Counted from the stretch's first letter, positions 10,358 to 21,745 are shown. The stretch: 64,000 nucleotides of DNA from Ailurus styani (GCA_002007465.1 LNAC01000727.1:663788-727787), one strand, 5' to 3'. Notes: a model not told the origin generated them from the letters alone. A program made the numbers and translations.

Positions 10358-10449
10358 GGGCGCCTGGGTGGCTCAGTGGGTTAAAGCCTCTGCCTTCGGC
10401 TCAGGTCATGATCTCAGGGTCCTGGGATTGAGCCTCGCATCGGGCTCCC
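10358..10449 (+). mobile_element. Truncated Can-SINE (head only)
   Basis: The young-type head is well preserved but the element stops abruptly after CGGGCTCCC. The pyrimidine body and A tail are missing, indicating a secondary deletion after insertion. Confidence 0.93.
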
Positions 10450-11160
10450 ATAAGCCAGGTGTGAAGAATTGGAAAAATAAGAAATTTAGGAATATTGGCC
10501 TCATTTTTAGAAAAGGAGCACCTTGAGATATTGACAAAGAGGGGATCTGGGAGTGATTTGTTAGTAGAGCAAATGTGAGATGGGATCAAGGAATTTTGAG
10601 GCAAGAGTGCTTAAATGGGTGTCTGCATAAACATGTACTTTGATGCATTAAATGTAAGAAAAGAATGCAGTGCCAGGTGCCACAGTCTTCCAAGCTTTTG
10701 AGTTAGAGATTGTGATGGTGGTGAATGACACATATCAGAAAGTGTGACGACGCTGGATCAAGAGAAGTAAGGAGTCAGAGACATAGAAGAGAACTCTGAT
10801 GGTACCCAACAGGAGAAAAGTCATCTTTATTATCCTGCAGGAGATTTAGCCAGAGATGCCAGCTTTAACCATCTGCTAAGTACAGAGAACACAAAATCAC
10901 CCAGCCAGATAAAATCGTTCTCTCCTCTTACTCTCTTTCTTCCCTACCCTTTGATTCAGTATAGGGGGAAAAGAAACAGCAGCTAGTAAAGGACTAAAGA
11001 GGTGAGCTTTAAATACTGTAGAGAACAAAATGATCACATTCCATCTCCTTTCCCTACCATGGGCTACTCATCTTTTTCACCTGGACTCTTGTTTTTTACA
11101 CTGTGTCTTGACTTTTTCTTATCTATAAATTGAAAATGACAGTTGAAGTTGCTTTACAAG
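10450..11160. other. Unassigned spacer
   Basis: No gene or recognisable repeat is seen. Confidence 0.35.
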
Positions 11161-11400
11161 GGGCGCCTGGGTGGCTCAGTGGGTTAAGCCTCTGCCTTCA
11201 GCTCAGGTCATGATCCCAGGGTCCTGGGATCGAGCCCCGTATCGGGCTCTCTACTCAGCGGGGAGCCTGCTTCCTCCTCTCTCTCTGCCTGCCTCTCTGC
11301 CTACTTGTGATCTGATCTCTCTCTCTGTCAAATAAATAAATAAAATCTTTAAAAAAACAAAACAAAACAAAACAAAACAAACAAACACAACAACAAAAAA
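11161..11400 (+). mobile_element. Can-SINE, young type, with expanded AAAAC tail
   Basis: Complete element whose A tail (about 11348-11400) has grown into an (AAAAC)n/(AAC)n array. Confidence 0.96.
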
Positions 11401-11685
11401 CAAGTCTCTATCCAGGCTCTGTATTAAAATTTGCAGTGATCAGAGCAAGAGTCCAAATGGTGGTACACATGCTATATATCTAAATACATCAAACTTACAG
11501 ACTGAATATAAGTCCAATGCTTCAATCAGAAAAATATCATATTAGATATGATCTAAATATTATTCTACCATGATAAACTTTATAATGATTCTCAAGGCAA
11601 GGTTCTAGCTTGAAATTTTTGGACTCCTTGGTGTTCTGCAAACAAAATCTGAGAGTGTTCGTCTGTGGCTTACAATCTGCCACCT

Positions 11686-12610
11686 TCTCCTTGCATGTCT
11701 GTCACTGCTGGTGGGAATGCAGTGTGGTACAGCCACTTTGGAGGAAAGCTTGGCAGTTTCTTACAAAGTTAAACATACCCCTCGTATGTGATACAGCAAT
11801 CACACTACTTGTCACTTACAAAAGGAGTTGAAAACTAATGCCCACATAAACACCAGCACATGGATGTTTATAGCAGCTTTATTCATAATTGCTTAAACCT
11901 AAAAGCAACTGGGATGCCCTTCAGGAGGTGAATGGATAAATAAACTGTGGTACATCCAGACAATGGGATATTATTCAGACTAAAAAGAAATAAGCTATCA
12001 AGCAAAAAGGCATGGGGGAAGCTCAAAGTCACATTAGTAAGTTAAAGAAGTCAATCTGCAAAGCAAAATACTGTATGATTATACAACTGCATGACATTAT
12101 GGAAAGGGCAAAATTATAGAGACAGTAAAGAGATCTGTGATTGCTAGGGTTTGGAGGCAAGAGAAGAACAAATAGGTGAAGCACAGAAAATTTTTTAAGA
12201 CAGTGAAACCTCTCTCTCTCTGTTACCCTAATGATGGACACATGTCATTACACATTTGTCCAAATTCATAGAATGTACAATACCAAGAGTGAACTGTAAT
12301 GAAAACTATGGATTTGGGTGATTTTGATGTGCCAATGTACATTCATCATTTACAACAAATGCACTACTTTTATTGGGGATATCGATAGTGGGAGATAGCC
12401 TACGGCCATACCACCCTGAACACGCCCGATCTCGTCTGATCTCGGAAGCTAAGCAGGGTCGGGCCTGGTTAGTACTTGGATGGGAGATAGTGGGAGACAC
12501 TGTATGCACAGCAGCAGGCAATATATAAGAAATCTCTATACCTCATCCTCACCTTAGCTGTGAACCTAAAAGTGCTCTAAAAATTGTCTTCATAAAAAAT
12601 TTTAAAATAA
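11686..12610 (+). mobile_element. Old LINE-1 3' end, with a 5S rRNA retrocopy inside
   Basis: Plus-strand L1 ORF2 C-terminal and 3' UTR sequence, diverged. The characteristic GTGGGAATGCAGTGTGGTAC start and the downstream segment ATGGATAAATAAACTGTGGT are visible. The element is interrupted at 12396-12485 by a 5S rRNA fragment. Confidence 0.75.
12398..12487 (+). pseudogene. 5S rRNA retropseudogene, 3'-truncated
   Basis: About 90 bases match the first three quarters of vertebrate 5S rRNA almost perfectly. They begin GCCTACGGCCATACCACCCT, where the gene has T at position 2, and break off after CTTGGATGGGAGA. Box A and the intermediate element of the internal polymerase III promoter are present; box C is cut and no terminator follows. 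A 12-bp duplication GATAGTGGGAGA lies at 12384-12395 and 12486-12497, inside LINE-1 sequence. The insert therefore looks like an L1-mediated retrocopy without a poly(A) tail. Functional 5S RNA is not expected. Confidence 0.92.
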
Positions 12611-13080
12611 ATTTTAAAAAAACAGGAGCTCTTTTAGCTCTGTCTTTGGCTGTCTCCCAACACCACAGATTTGAACTCCATCATTTACTACAGTGTCTGT
12701 AGATATAATTTTTTTCTTCTACATTTTCCTGGTTTCTCCTTCATCAAAAGCTTCTCATCTCAAAGAAATCAGAAAGTCTACTGTGACTGTGAATATTTAT
12801 TTAGTGCACCCTCCTGACATTCTTGTCTAAAACTACTCCAAAACAATTTCCTTCCTACTCTCTCATTCCAATGCACCAGGATTCAGCAAACTGGACAGTG
12901 GTCTTCTCTTTTCTTTTGACATTGGGTAGTTTCAACTTTTTTTCCACATTTGATTTCTTTTTTTTTTTTTTTACTGACCCTAACTTCCCATTAAACCCAG
13001 TAAATTGGGACCATTGGGAAAATTGAATTTACTTAGTTATTTTACGTGATTTGTAAGAAATTAAAACATTTCATCCAAAA
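12611..13080. other. Unassigned spacer
   Basis: No gene or recognisable repeat is seen apart from a T run near 12958-12972. Confidence 0.35.
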
Positions 13081-13137
13081 GATAGATACATAGATAATAG
13101 ATAGATAGATAGATAGATAGATAGATGATAGATAGAT
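13081..13137 (+). repeat. (GATA)n microsatellite
   Basis: Interrupted GATA repeat with a perfect central run. It is probably polymorphic. Confidence 0.92.
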
Positions 13138-14943
13138 GCGATGAATTTTTTTGGAATTACAATATTTACTATGTGACCAACCAACTTCCATGGCTAACTA
13201 CCATTTTTTTAAACTGCACATTTCTATTAATAATTGGGGGAAAATTCATTATATACCTATAAAACACTGAGTATTTGAATGTTCCAGAGAAATTCTTTGT
13301 ATGTTTCACTGTCACAGAAGTCAATGAAATTAAACACTATTATATTTTTGACCTTGGGATGCTGAAACTTTTTGAAATGCCCTTGGACAAATTACTTCAA
13401 TCTCATCCTACAAATAAGAAAATAATGTTACTAGAAGTCATATAATTCACTCCTTTAAAGATCTTCACATAGGAGGCCCCACCAAATATTTGCCAAATAG
13501 ATAAATTAGTAATTAGTAATCCAATCAGAAGAATGTGAGAAAGAAGGGTTATTGACATATACACATACATAAAACCTACTGCCAAGTGTCAGTGCCCAAA
13601 GATGATATAAATCGTATTTGTGCTGGTGTTAGAGATCACTTGGGTACAGCATCAGTAGAAAGTGGGGACTCACTTTGTCCTTCACATGACCTTCCTATGG
13701 CTACAAACAGATCAATGATGCCAGAACATACTGATCGCTCTGAGGCTCGACCAAGAGACAAACTAGAGAAGGTTGGTATAAACAACTTCAAAGTGGAAAA
13801 AATAAAATAACATTACTTCTCAGAACCTGTTAAACGTTCTTTTATTAATTCATTTTCATATTTATGTGTGACATAATCTTTGACTGACATTGCATACACA
13901 CTGCCTAGGTTTCTCTCCATTGGAAATAGTGCTGGGCATTTCTGTTTTCATGAGACATCTCTTCCTTCCCTCACTGGTATCAGTAAAGAGCACAGCAACC
14001 CTTAGACATGCACATTCATTTCAGTGAAAACCTTGGAGTTCCTCTCAGTGAAGATTTAGTCTTTCCAAAAGGAAGAATTTCTCTCTGTGTGCATGAAGCA
14101 CCTCCCATCCAAGATGAAGGTGGAGCAAGATCAAGATCTGGCCCTCGTTTTACAAAGAGCACTCTGTGTGGACAGGTCATGCAGCAAAGGACTGGTGGAA
14201 ATCTAATGAGGGACTAGTGGTAGGAGCCCAGTAGCTAAACTGGGCTATTTGGTCTAAGTCCTCCACAGAATTTTCTCAAGGACAGTGGGGTTTTATACAC
14301 CGTAACAAGAAATTCAAGCACTTCCTCTGTTTTACTCCATAAGAAATTATATTTCAGATGAGGTAAACAAACCTCCCTATATGAGAAAATCATATTTATA
14401 CGTAAAGTCTAAATTTTGTTATAATAGCAAACTCATCCAAATATAGTCAATGTCAAACTTCCCAATAGTTCACAATATTGAACACAAATTAAATGATGAC
14501 TTTGTAACACTAGGAATATATATTCAGCCTGTCAATCACGAATAATAAGTAGGATTACCTTGAGGAAAAAACAACTTTATTTTCTGCTAAGAAAACAACA
14601 GGGCATTTGCAGACTTGCAGCTGGAAGTAACATCTCCATTCTTTGGACCCACATACCCTTTTATTCCTAACTGGGTATCTGATTATGGAAATGATTAGAA
14701 AAGTCAAACCTTTGGAAGACAGGTTTCCATGCTTTATATCATCACATGAAGTTGATCTTATACTTCAAAGCAATTAAATTTAGAGTAAGAATGGTTTTTG
14801 GAAACTGGATATGAATTTTTTGTTAAAGAATGACATGATTGTGTGAATCATTACACAACAACAAAGAAATCTTTGCTATGGGGGACTCCCTGCCTTACAA
14901 AACAAGTACTGAAAAGAAAGTTAACTTAACATATGAGATAGAC
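13138..14943. other. Unassigned 1.8-kb spacer
   Basis: No repeat family or gene is recognised. Two short open frames (13586-13810 and 14008-14217, both +) have no recognisable domain, promoter or homologue I know, and are probably chance or remnants of an unidentified old element. Confidence 0.35.
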
Positions 14944-15080
14944 AGGAGTACCTTGGTGACTCAGGTTGGTTAAGCATCTTGACTCTTGATCTCAGTTCAG
15001 GTCTTGATCTCAAGGTCCTGAGTTCAAGCCCCACACTGGGCATGGAGCCTACTAAAATAAGTAAATAAATAAAAATTTTA
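14944..15080 (+). mobile_element. Old short Can-SINE
   Basis: Diverged head and AAATAAATAAA tail, with the pyrimidine-rich body missing. It lies just upstream of the copy 4 promoter. Confidence 0.8.
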
Positions 15081-15130
15081 AAATGAGGTAAACATACTGA
15101 CTTCGGTTTTTCCAGACACAACCAAGGGTG

Positions 15131-15138
15131 TATAAAAG
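15131..15138 (+). promoter_or_regulatory. TATA box of KRTAP copy 4
   Basis: TATAAAAG is intact and 83 bases before the ATG at 15214, followed by GGCCCAATGC, resembling GGCCCAGGAC after the TATA of the 4123 gene. Confidence 0.75.
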
Positions 15139-15213
15139 GCCCAATGCACATGCTGACATTCAGAATGAAAGCATCAGTTCCTGCTCTTCAAATGGACCTT
15201 CTTCTCCAGGGCC

Positions 15214-15694
15214 ATGCACTACTGTGACAGTTACCTTCATATCTGGACTGCAGCAATGGTGGCCAGAGTTGGCTATGGCTGTGGGGATCCTGGCTGTAGT
15301 GTTGCTACACATTAAGTGCTTGTGTCTCCCCAAAATTCCTATGTTTAAATCATAACTCCCAATGTGATAGTATTAGGAGGTGGGGCCTTTGAGAGGTGAT
15401 TAGTGCCCTTATAAAAGAGACCCAGACAGCTCCCTCACCACCTTCCTGCATGTGAGGACACAATGATGACAAGACATCCAATCAATAACCAGGAAGCAGC
15501 TCTTCACCAGACACTGAATCAGCCAACACCTTGATCTTGAACTTCACAGCTTTTAGAACTGTGAGAAATAAATCCTTGCTGTTTAAGCTCCTAGTCTAGA
15601 ATACTTTGTTACATCAGCCTGAACAGACTAAGACAGGCAGATGGGTTATGGCTACATGTCTTGCTGAAGCAGGTATTGGTGCTATGGGTTATAG
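15214..15694 (+). pseudogene. KRTAP20-like pseudogene, copy 4, split by an LTR
   Basis: The 5' part (15214 to about 15297) starts with ATG, reads MHYCDSYLH and then a Gly-Tyr-Gly-Cys-Gly stretch. An MLT1A-like LTR follows. The 3' part resumes at about 15636 and reads GYGYMSC, a stop (15665-15667), then SRYWCYGL and a stop at 15692-15694, clearly matching GYGYGCCRPSCCGRYWSYGFY-type ends. The gene is therefore cut in two, with an extra nonsense codon in the C-terminal half. The first frame runs on into the LTR and stops at 15313-15315, leaving a possible 33-residue product. The TATA box and a poly(A) signal at 16219 are intact. A functional KRTAP is not expected. Confidence 0.87.
15298..15635 (+). 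mobile_element. MLT1A-like MaLR LTR inserted in KRTAP copy 4
   Basis: About 340 bases resemble the MLT1A LTR, including GGAGGTGGGGCCTTTGAGAG, the CCCTTATAAAAGAGACCC promoter-like segment near 15409-15426, an AATAAA at 15567-15572, and an ACAGACTAAGACA end. The exact left end and the target duplication are unclear. The LTR lies in the same orientation as the KRTAP gene. Confidence 0.8.
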
Positions 15695-15904
15695 GGAGGA
15701 TCTTCCTGAGTAGCTCAGCCCAGTTTCTTCTTCCTTTGCTTCACGGATTCTGCTTCCAGGGTTCCTTATTTTGGTAAATCCATCTTGACCCAATGGCAAA
15801 TATATGCTAAGATACATGGGGAAAAAAATTAGGTTTGATATGTCTCAACCTCAATTGGCCAAAATCATCTGGACTATCCTACATGTTAAATATAGTTTCC
15901 TTAT

Positions 15905-16125
15905 GGGGGACACCTAGGTGGCTCAGTCAGTTAAGCATCAGACTCTTGGTTTCACTTCAGGTCAGGATCTCAGGTTCCTGGGATCAAGCCCCGAGTCCAG
16001 CTCTGCCCTCAGGGCAGAGACTGCTTGAGAATTCTCTGTCCCTCTGCCCCTCCCTCCCCCTGCTCATGCTGTCTCTCTCTCCCTCTGTCTCTCTCTAAAA
16101 TAAATAAATCTTTAAAAGAGAAAAA
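15905..16125 (+). mobile_element. Can-SINE, older type, in the 3' UTR region of KRTAP copy 4
   Basis: Complete element with imperfect target duplications (ATAGTTTCCTT before it, ATAGTTGCCTT after it). It separates the copy 4 gene body from its poly(A) signal. Confidence 0.9.
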
Positions 16126-16218
16126 GATAGTTGCCTTTGTTATTGGTAATGTTGTTATCTTTTTGTTAAAATCTTAACCAAACAGCTGTCATGTGAGAAA
16201 GTTTTATGTATATTTTTT

Positions 16219-16224
16219 AATAAA
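16219..16224 (+). promoter_or_regulatory. Poly(A) signal of KRTAP copy 4
   Basis: AATAAA is followed by CTTCCCCATTGGTAAT, paralogous to the sequence around 4543 in the intact unit. Confidence 0.6.
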
Positions 16225-17149
16225 CTTCCCCATTGGTAATACTACTCGTTGCCATTTACATTCATTTATCTGGTCACTTTGTGTTTATTTACATTGTGAG
16301 TTTGAGGGTATATCTGAAGTCACTACATTACCTTTGTTGCTCTTTTTCATATGACGCTGTAAAATCTGGTATTTTCACGTTTCACATGCATTCACAACTT
16401 CTGCTTCTCTCCACACCTTACCTTGTTAAGCTTCACAGGTAGTAAAACTACAATCTCTTTTTCTCAAATTTTTTCAAATATTCCAAAATGCCTCAAGCTG
16501 TTGGATTTTTCTGCATCTCCAGGGCAAGGTAGTATCCTTCAAGTTGCATGGCTGAATGATTCACGTGTGTATGTCTCCTCCTCTTCAGTTAACATGAAAA
16601 ACTTTGGAAGCCTTCTTCATCTTGTGTGCATAGGCAGGGTGTGTTGTCTGTCTTTCATGTCCAGGAGAATCTGTAAGAACAGACATGTGGTTACCACTTT
16701 GGAAACCAGGTCTAAGCAAACTATAGACCACTGCTTTCTCACTTTTATCAGTGGCAGCTAAATTTTGTATTTCCAACTTCTCTTTCAAAGACATAACAAT
16801 TACATATTTTTCTCACTCATTTTGGCTTTCTCCCTAAATCTAACACAGGAATCTGAAATGCCAATTTCCTTGGGCTATATTTGAAATATACCTTTATAAT
16901 CAAATATATGTTTTTGATTACTTTTCAGAGACCATCAAAGTACACTGGGAATTGAAAACACGTATCCAATTAGAAAGTGACAATTTAGCGATGTCTATTA
17001 ACTAGAAAATTTCTTTCCTTCAACTATGCAAAAATTTTTTTTAAAAACACTTTTAGCATTTCAATAAGAAAAGTTAAATCATCTACTTAATTATTCTTTT
17101 GGGGTTGTAAGGACATCCAGTCCTTGTCTTTGAATAATCAAATGTCCTT
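16225..17149. other. Unassigned spacer
   Basis: No repeat is recognised. A 112-codon open frame at 16423-16761 (+) has no compositional or domain feature that supports a real gene. Confidence 0.35.
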
Positions 17150-18300
17150 GCAAAATTTCCACAGGCCCATGCTAAGGGATGAACTAATTCCTTGAAAGAC
17201 ACAAATTACCAAAACTCACACAAAGAGAAATAATTTTAATAGTCCTATATCTATTAAAGAAATTGAGTCAACAATTATTAATCTTCCATAAAAGAAATCA
17301 CTATGTCCAGATGTTTTACTGGTGAAGCCCAGCAAAAAAAATTAAGAAAGAAATTACACCACTTGTCTACAATATATTCTAAAGTATGTAAGCAGAAGAA
17401 GCACTTCCTAACTTATTCTAAAATGCCAGCATTCTCTTAATACCTAAATCAGATAAAGGTATTTAAAGAAAGGGAAATTAAAAAGCATTCCTTGGAGTAT
17501 CTGGGGGGCTCAGTTGATTAAGCATCCAGCGCTTGATTTCAGCTCAGGTCATGATCTCAAGATTGTGAGATTGAGCCTCAGGTCAGGCTCAGTGCTGTGC
17601 ATGGAGCCTGCTTAAGATTCTCTCTCTCCCTCTTCCTCTGCCTCTCCCCACATATGCTCTCTCTCTCTCTCTCTAAAAAAAGTAAAATTAAAATAAAATA
17701 AAATAAAAAGCAATTTCTTTCATGAACCTAGATACAAAAAATCTTCCCAAAAGAGTTAAAAATTACAACAATGTGTGAAAAGGCTGCATATTGTATGATT
17801 CCGATTTTATAATACTCCAGAAAAGACACAACTAGACACATGGTAAAAAGATCAGTGGTTTCCAGGGATTTAAGTGGAGGGAAAAGAAGGGAATGAGCAA
17901 ATCACAGGGGGTTCTCTTAAGGAGTCAAACTATTCTGCATGATATTGTATTGGCAAATACATAACACTGCTCATTTGCCCAGATCCATATAAGTTCACAG
18001 CATAAACAGTGAATCTTAACTTATGCAATTTTTTAAAAAGTTTTTTAGAAGAACAGGGGGTTCCAGAATGCAATACAGAATATCACAAAATCATCTAACT
18101 GTATTACAAGTACATGAAATGTTCTCACTGAAGAGAGTAGGGGAAAATGTTGCTGACTTAAGTGACTTTGGAAATGAGTTGAGTATGTAAGACCAAAGGC
18201 AAAAGAAACTATACATCAATCAGTTAATCAATTCCATCTAAGCTGGTTCACGGACTCAGAGCTCCTTGAAAGAATGGAAGGCAAGTCCTTTGAGGAAGTT
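17150..18300 (+). mobile_element. Old LINE-1 ORF2/3' UTR relic
   Basis: Plus-strand L1 ORF2-like sequence (about 17230-17490) continues after a Can-SINE (17720-18040) into 3' UTR-like sequence. The frame is destroyed by indels and stops. The boundary with the following ERVL relic is approximate. Confidence 0.6.
17491..17708 (+). mobile_element. Can-SINE, older type, in LINE-1 relic
   Basis: Diverged head, CT-rich body and an (AAAAT)n tail at 17685-17708. Confidence 0.88.
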
Positions 18301-18751
18301 CCCTGCTACATTGCCCAAAAATTATACTGTAAGTTTCCCTTTAGCCTTCCTTTAAGGGACCAATGACAATTTACTGGTTACAATAACAATTTTAGTGACA
18401 GTAACAGGGAAAGGGGAAAGTACCAGAATTTTCAGGGATTACCGGACTTTGGCTCTAAACTGACACTAACTTTTTAGAGTTCCAAAGTACCATTACGGTC
18501 CAGTCAAATGATTAATGGAACTTTGGCTTAGATCTATCTCATAATGGGCTCAGTAAATCCATGAATCCTCCCTGTGAGTATGCATTGTTAGCAAAGATAT
18601 ATTTATAACTGGCAGAATCTGCACATTGAGTCCCTGGAGTGAGGTCTATTATGGTAAAAAAAAAAAAAAAAAAAGAATGAAACCACTAGAGCTTCCTCTT
18701 CCTACCAAAATAGTAGATCAAAAACAATTGTTTCTGGAAAGATTAAGTATA

Positions 18752-19465
18752 TTAATGCTACCCGTAATAATTTCCCAAGGCCAATGTAACAGAGCACCAT
18801 ACATTTGGTAGCTTAAAGCAACAGAAATTTATTCTCTCATAGTTCTGAAGACCAAAAACTCAAAATTAAATTGTTGGTGGAGTCATGCTCTTTCTGAAGT
18901 CTTTAAAGGAGAATCCTGGGCGCCTGGGTGGCTCAGTGGGTTAAAACCTCTACTTTCGGCTCAGGTCATGATCTCAGCGTCCTGGGATGGAGGCCCTCAT
19001 TGGGCTCTCTGCTCAGCGGGGAGCCTGCTTCCTCCTCTCCCTGTCTCTCTGCCTGCCTCTCTGCCTACTTGTAATCTCTCTCTCTGTGTCAAATAAATAA
19101 ATAAAATCTTTAAAAAAAAATAAAAAAAAAAAAAGGAGAATCCTTTCTTGTTTCCTCCTCGCTTCTGATGGTTGCTGGCAGTCTTTGGCTTTCCTTCTTG
19201 GCATGTCACATCATTTGATACATCACTCCAATTTCTGCCTTCATTGATCTATGACCTTACACTGTGTGTCTCTGTGTCCTTACACGGCCTTCTTATAAGA
19301 ACACCAGTGATTGGATTTAAGGTCTTCCCTAATTCAGTATGACCCCATCTTAGCTTGATAACATCTACAAAGACTCTATTTCCAAATCTGGTCACATTCA
19401 GTTCTAGCGGTTAAGACTTTAACATATTTGCTAAGGGGACACAATTCAAGCCACAAGACTATCAT
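18752..19465 (-). mobile_element. MLT1-type (MLT1D-like) MaLR LTR, minus strand
   Basis: The minus strand shows the MLT1 landmarks: a GTGTCCCC-type start (near 19440), a TATTTGGAAATAGAG-like segment, and a CTGTGAGAAT-type poly(A) region at the left. It lies inside the ERVL relic and is itself split by a Can-SINE. Confidence 0.75.
18918..19131 (+). mobile_element. Can-SINE, young type, inside the MLT1 LTR
   Basis: Perfect 13-bp target duplications AAAGGAGAATCCT flank it at 18905-18917 and 19132-19144. Confidence 0.97.
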
Positions 19466-20830
19466 TGAAGTTTGTAAACTTTCAGGGGTTGTGACTTCAC
19501 ATCTTTATTTAATTTGCCTCTACAAAATGTAGATGGATTCAGAGGAATGAAAATGAGTAGTCATAAACTTAATCCAGTGGTAACTTCAAATGTAGGTTTT
19601 ATTTCAGATATTGTTTCCTTGATGAAGCAAATATACATACCCTCTAGAATATGGTTTCCACTTTTTGTGACCTGGCAAAGACTTTTTACTCTATCCCTGT
19701 AAATAAAGGACAGTAAAATCAGTTTGCTTTCAGCAGGCATAACCAGTAGTGCTCTGGAACTACCCAACTTCAGAAGTATGCAAATTCTTCAGCCATCCAG
19801 CACAAATTAGTCTGCAGAGACGGACTCTTCATTCTAAAGGACATCACATTAGTCCACTATATCAATAATACGATGGTGATTAGATCCAGGAAACAAGAAT
19901 TAGCAACTACTCTGAACATCTTGCTAAGACCCATGAGTGACAGAGGATGGGAAATGAATCCTACAAAAATTTAGGAGCCTCTCACCTCAATGAAATTTCT
20001 AGGGGTCCAGTAATCTGGATAAAGAATATGTTGTTACATTGTCCCTAAGCAACAAGCACAATACTTAGTGGTCTCTTTGGATTTTTATGGCAATATATTC
20101 CTTCATTTGGACATGCTACCTCTTATCCATTAGGAAAGTAATAAAATGGCTGCCCAGTCTGAGTGACTTAAGAGCAAGAGGAAATTCCAAGATGGTCGTG
20201 TGCTGTTTTTTGTACATACTGCTCTGTTACTTGGTCTTTATGATGCAACCCATTCAGTGGTGCTTAAAGTGTCTATGGAAGATAAGGATGGTATTTGGAG
20301 CTTTTTACAGGTCTATATATGTGAATCACAACACAGGATTTTAAGATTTTGGAGCAAATTTATGCTGTCCTCTGTGGATTTATACTACCCTTTGAAGAAA
20401 TAGCTTCTAGCTCATGACTGAGCTCTTGACCATGGGATACCAAGTTACAATGTGACTTGAACTGCCCATTATTAACTAGATATTGTCTGGCTTTTTAAGC
20501 CACAAATTTGAGTATACACAGCAGCTCTTCCATCATCAGACAAAGTAGTATATATGAGATTGGGCTTCAGGAAGTCCCGAAAACACAAATAAATTATAGA
20601 GACAAGTGGATCAGATTCCATGACTTCTACCCTGCTGAATTGTCTCTCTAAACACACATTTATGGATTTATGCCATTTTCCCAGGAAGAAAAAAATTAGT
20701 CCTGGCTTATAGATGGTTTTGCCAATAAAGTGACATCACCTAATAAAAGTGGATGGTTATGGTACAACAGCCCCAATCAGACATGGCCCTAGAGAATAAA
20801 GGTGAAGAAAAATTCTCAATTTTTTTCAAT

Positions 20831-21550
20831 CATAATGCCCAGATCAATCTCTCTCTCAAAACTTAAGTCTATGTACAGGTGCATAATATATACAGCACCA
20901 ATATTCTTGAAGAAAAAATTAATAGTAATGACCCCTATCAAATTCAACCTCAAAAAGATCTATTCTATATTCCTATGAACTTGGAGTCAAATAAGATTGT
21001 CAACATTTTTCCTGTCTGCAAAGAAATGTGTATACTCTGGTGCAGGTATAGGATAATACCTAGACCACTTCTTGAAGAAACAGAGGTCGGAGGAACTATA
21101 TAAGGAACAAAGTGGTATTATTTTTGAGAGAACATAGCAATACAAAAACCACAGAATAAAATGTGATTGGAGTGGGTGGTAGTCTGTATAAAAAAATATA
21201 TTATTTGTTCCTAAGATTTATATAGATAACATCCCAGCTGTGTTGATTAAATCTGCATATAAGATGAAGGGTATTATTAGCAAAATCATCGGAGGAAAAG
21301 GCATTTGCCTTCTCCACGTGATGTCATGCAGCATGGTTACAAAGGTTAAATTCAGCATCAGTGTGAGCAAGGTCATTGAATTCAGCATTTTTTTTCTTTC
21401 ATTGAAAGCTCATCAACTGTTTGGGAAGATCTAAACAAACCAAGAAAAAAACCTCAACTTTATTGCATATGTAGAGTCTTTTTTATCTAAAGAAATGTGC
21501 TTAATGAGTTTTTTTGGGTTTTTTGTTGTTTTGGGTTTTTTGTTTTTTTG
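20831..21550. other. Unassigned, possibly ERV-derived spacer
   Basis: No domain is recognisable. A 74-codon frame at 20879-21103 may be a decayed continuation of the ERVL relic, but I cannot show it. Confidence 0.3.
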
Positions 21551-21745
21551 TTTTTTTTTTCAGAGAGAGTGTGTGCATGCGCATGCGCTTGAGTTGGGGG
21601 AGGACAGAGGGAGAGAATTTCAAGCAGACTTCCACCTTATGCTCAGCGGAATCTGACACAGGGCCCAATCCCATAACTCTGAGATCATGACCTGAGCCAA
21701 AACCAAGAGTCAGACACTTAACCAACTGAGCCATCCAGGCATCCC
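21551..21745 (-). mobile_element. Old Can-SINE, minus strand
   Basis: Diverged element with an alternating purine/pyrimidine GTGTGCATGCGCATGCGC insert near 21570-21587. Confidence 0.88.

Larger units (their letters stand above)
18301..20830 (+). mobile_element. ERVL-like endogenous retrovirus pol relic
   Basis: This is an old endogenous retrovirus fragment in plus orientation, covering protease/N-terminal pol (about 18420-18745), reverse transcriptase (about 19490-20160) and RNase H regions (about 20160-20800). The catalytic RT motif is degenerate: the sequence reads HYINNT at 19855-19872, so both catalytic aspartates are lost. Further stops (for example the TAG after NPTKI near 19971) and frameshifts break every domain. 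An MLT1-type LTR at 18752-19465 splits it. Assignment to the ERVL class rests on my memory of the pol region. It is not capable of coding a working protein. Confidence 0.65.

Noticed and set aside
12412..12480. Functional 5S rRNA gene
   Set aside because: The 3' quarter, box C and T-run terminator are missing, and target duplications show a retrocopy.
15409..15426. Independent TATA promoter (CTTATAAAAGAG) for a new gene
   Set aside because: It is the ordinary internal promoter-like segment of the MLT1A LTR and also occurs in the LTR at 30035.
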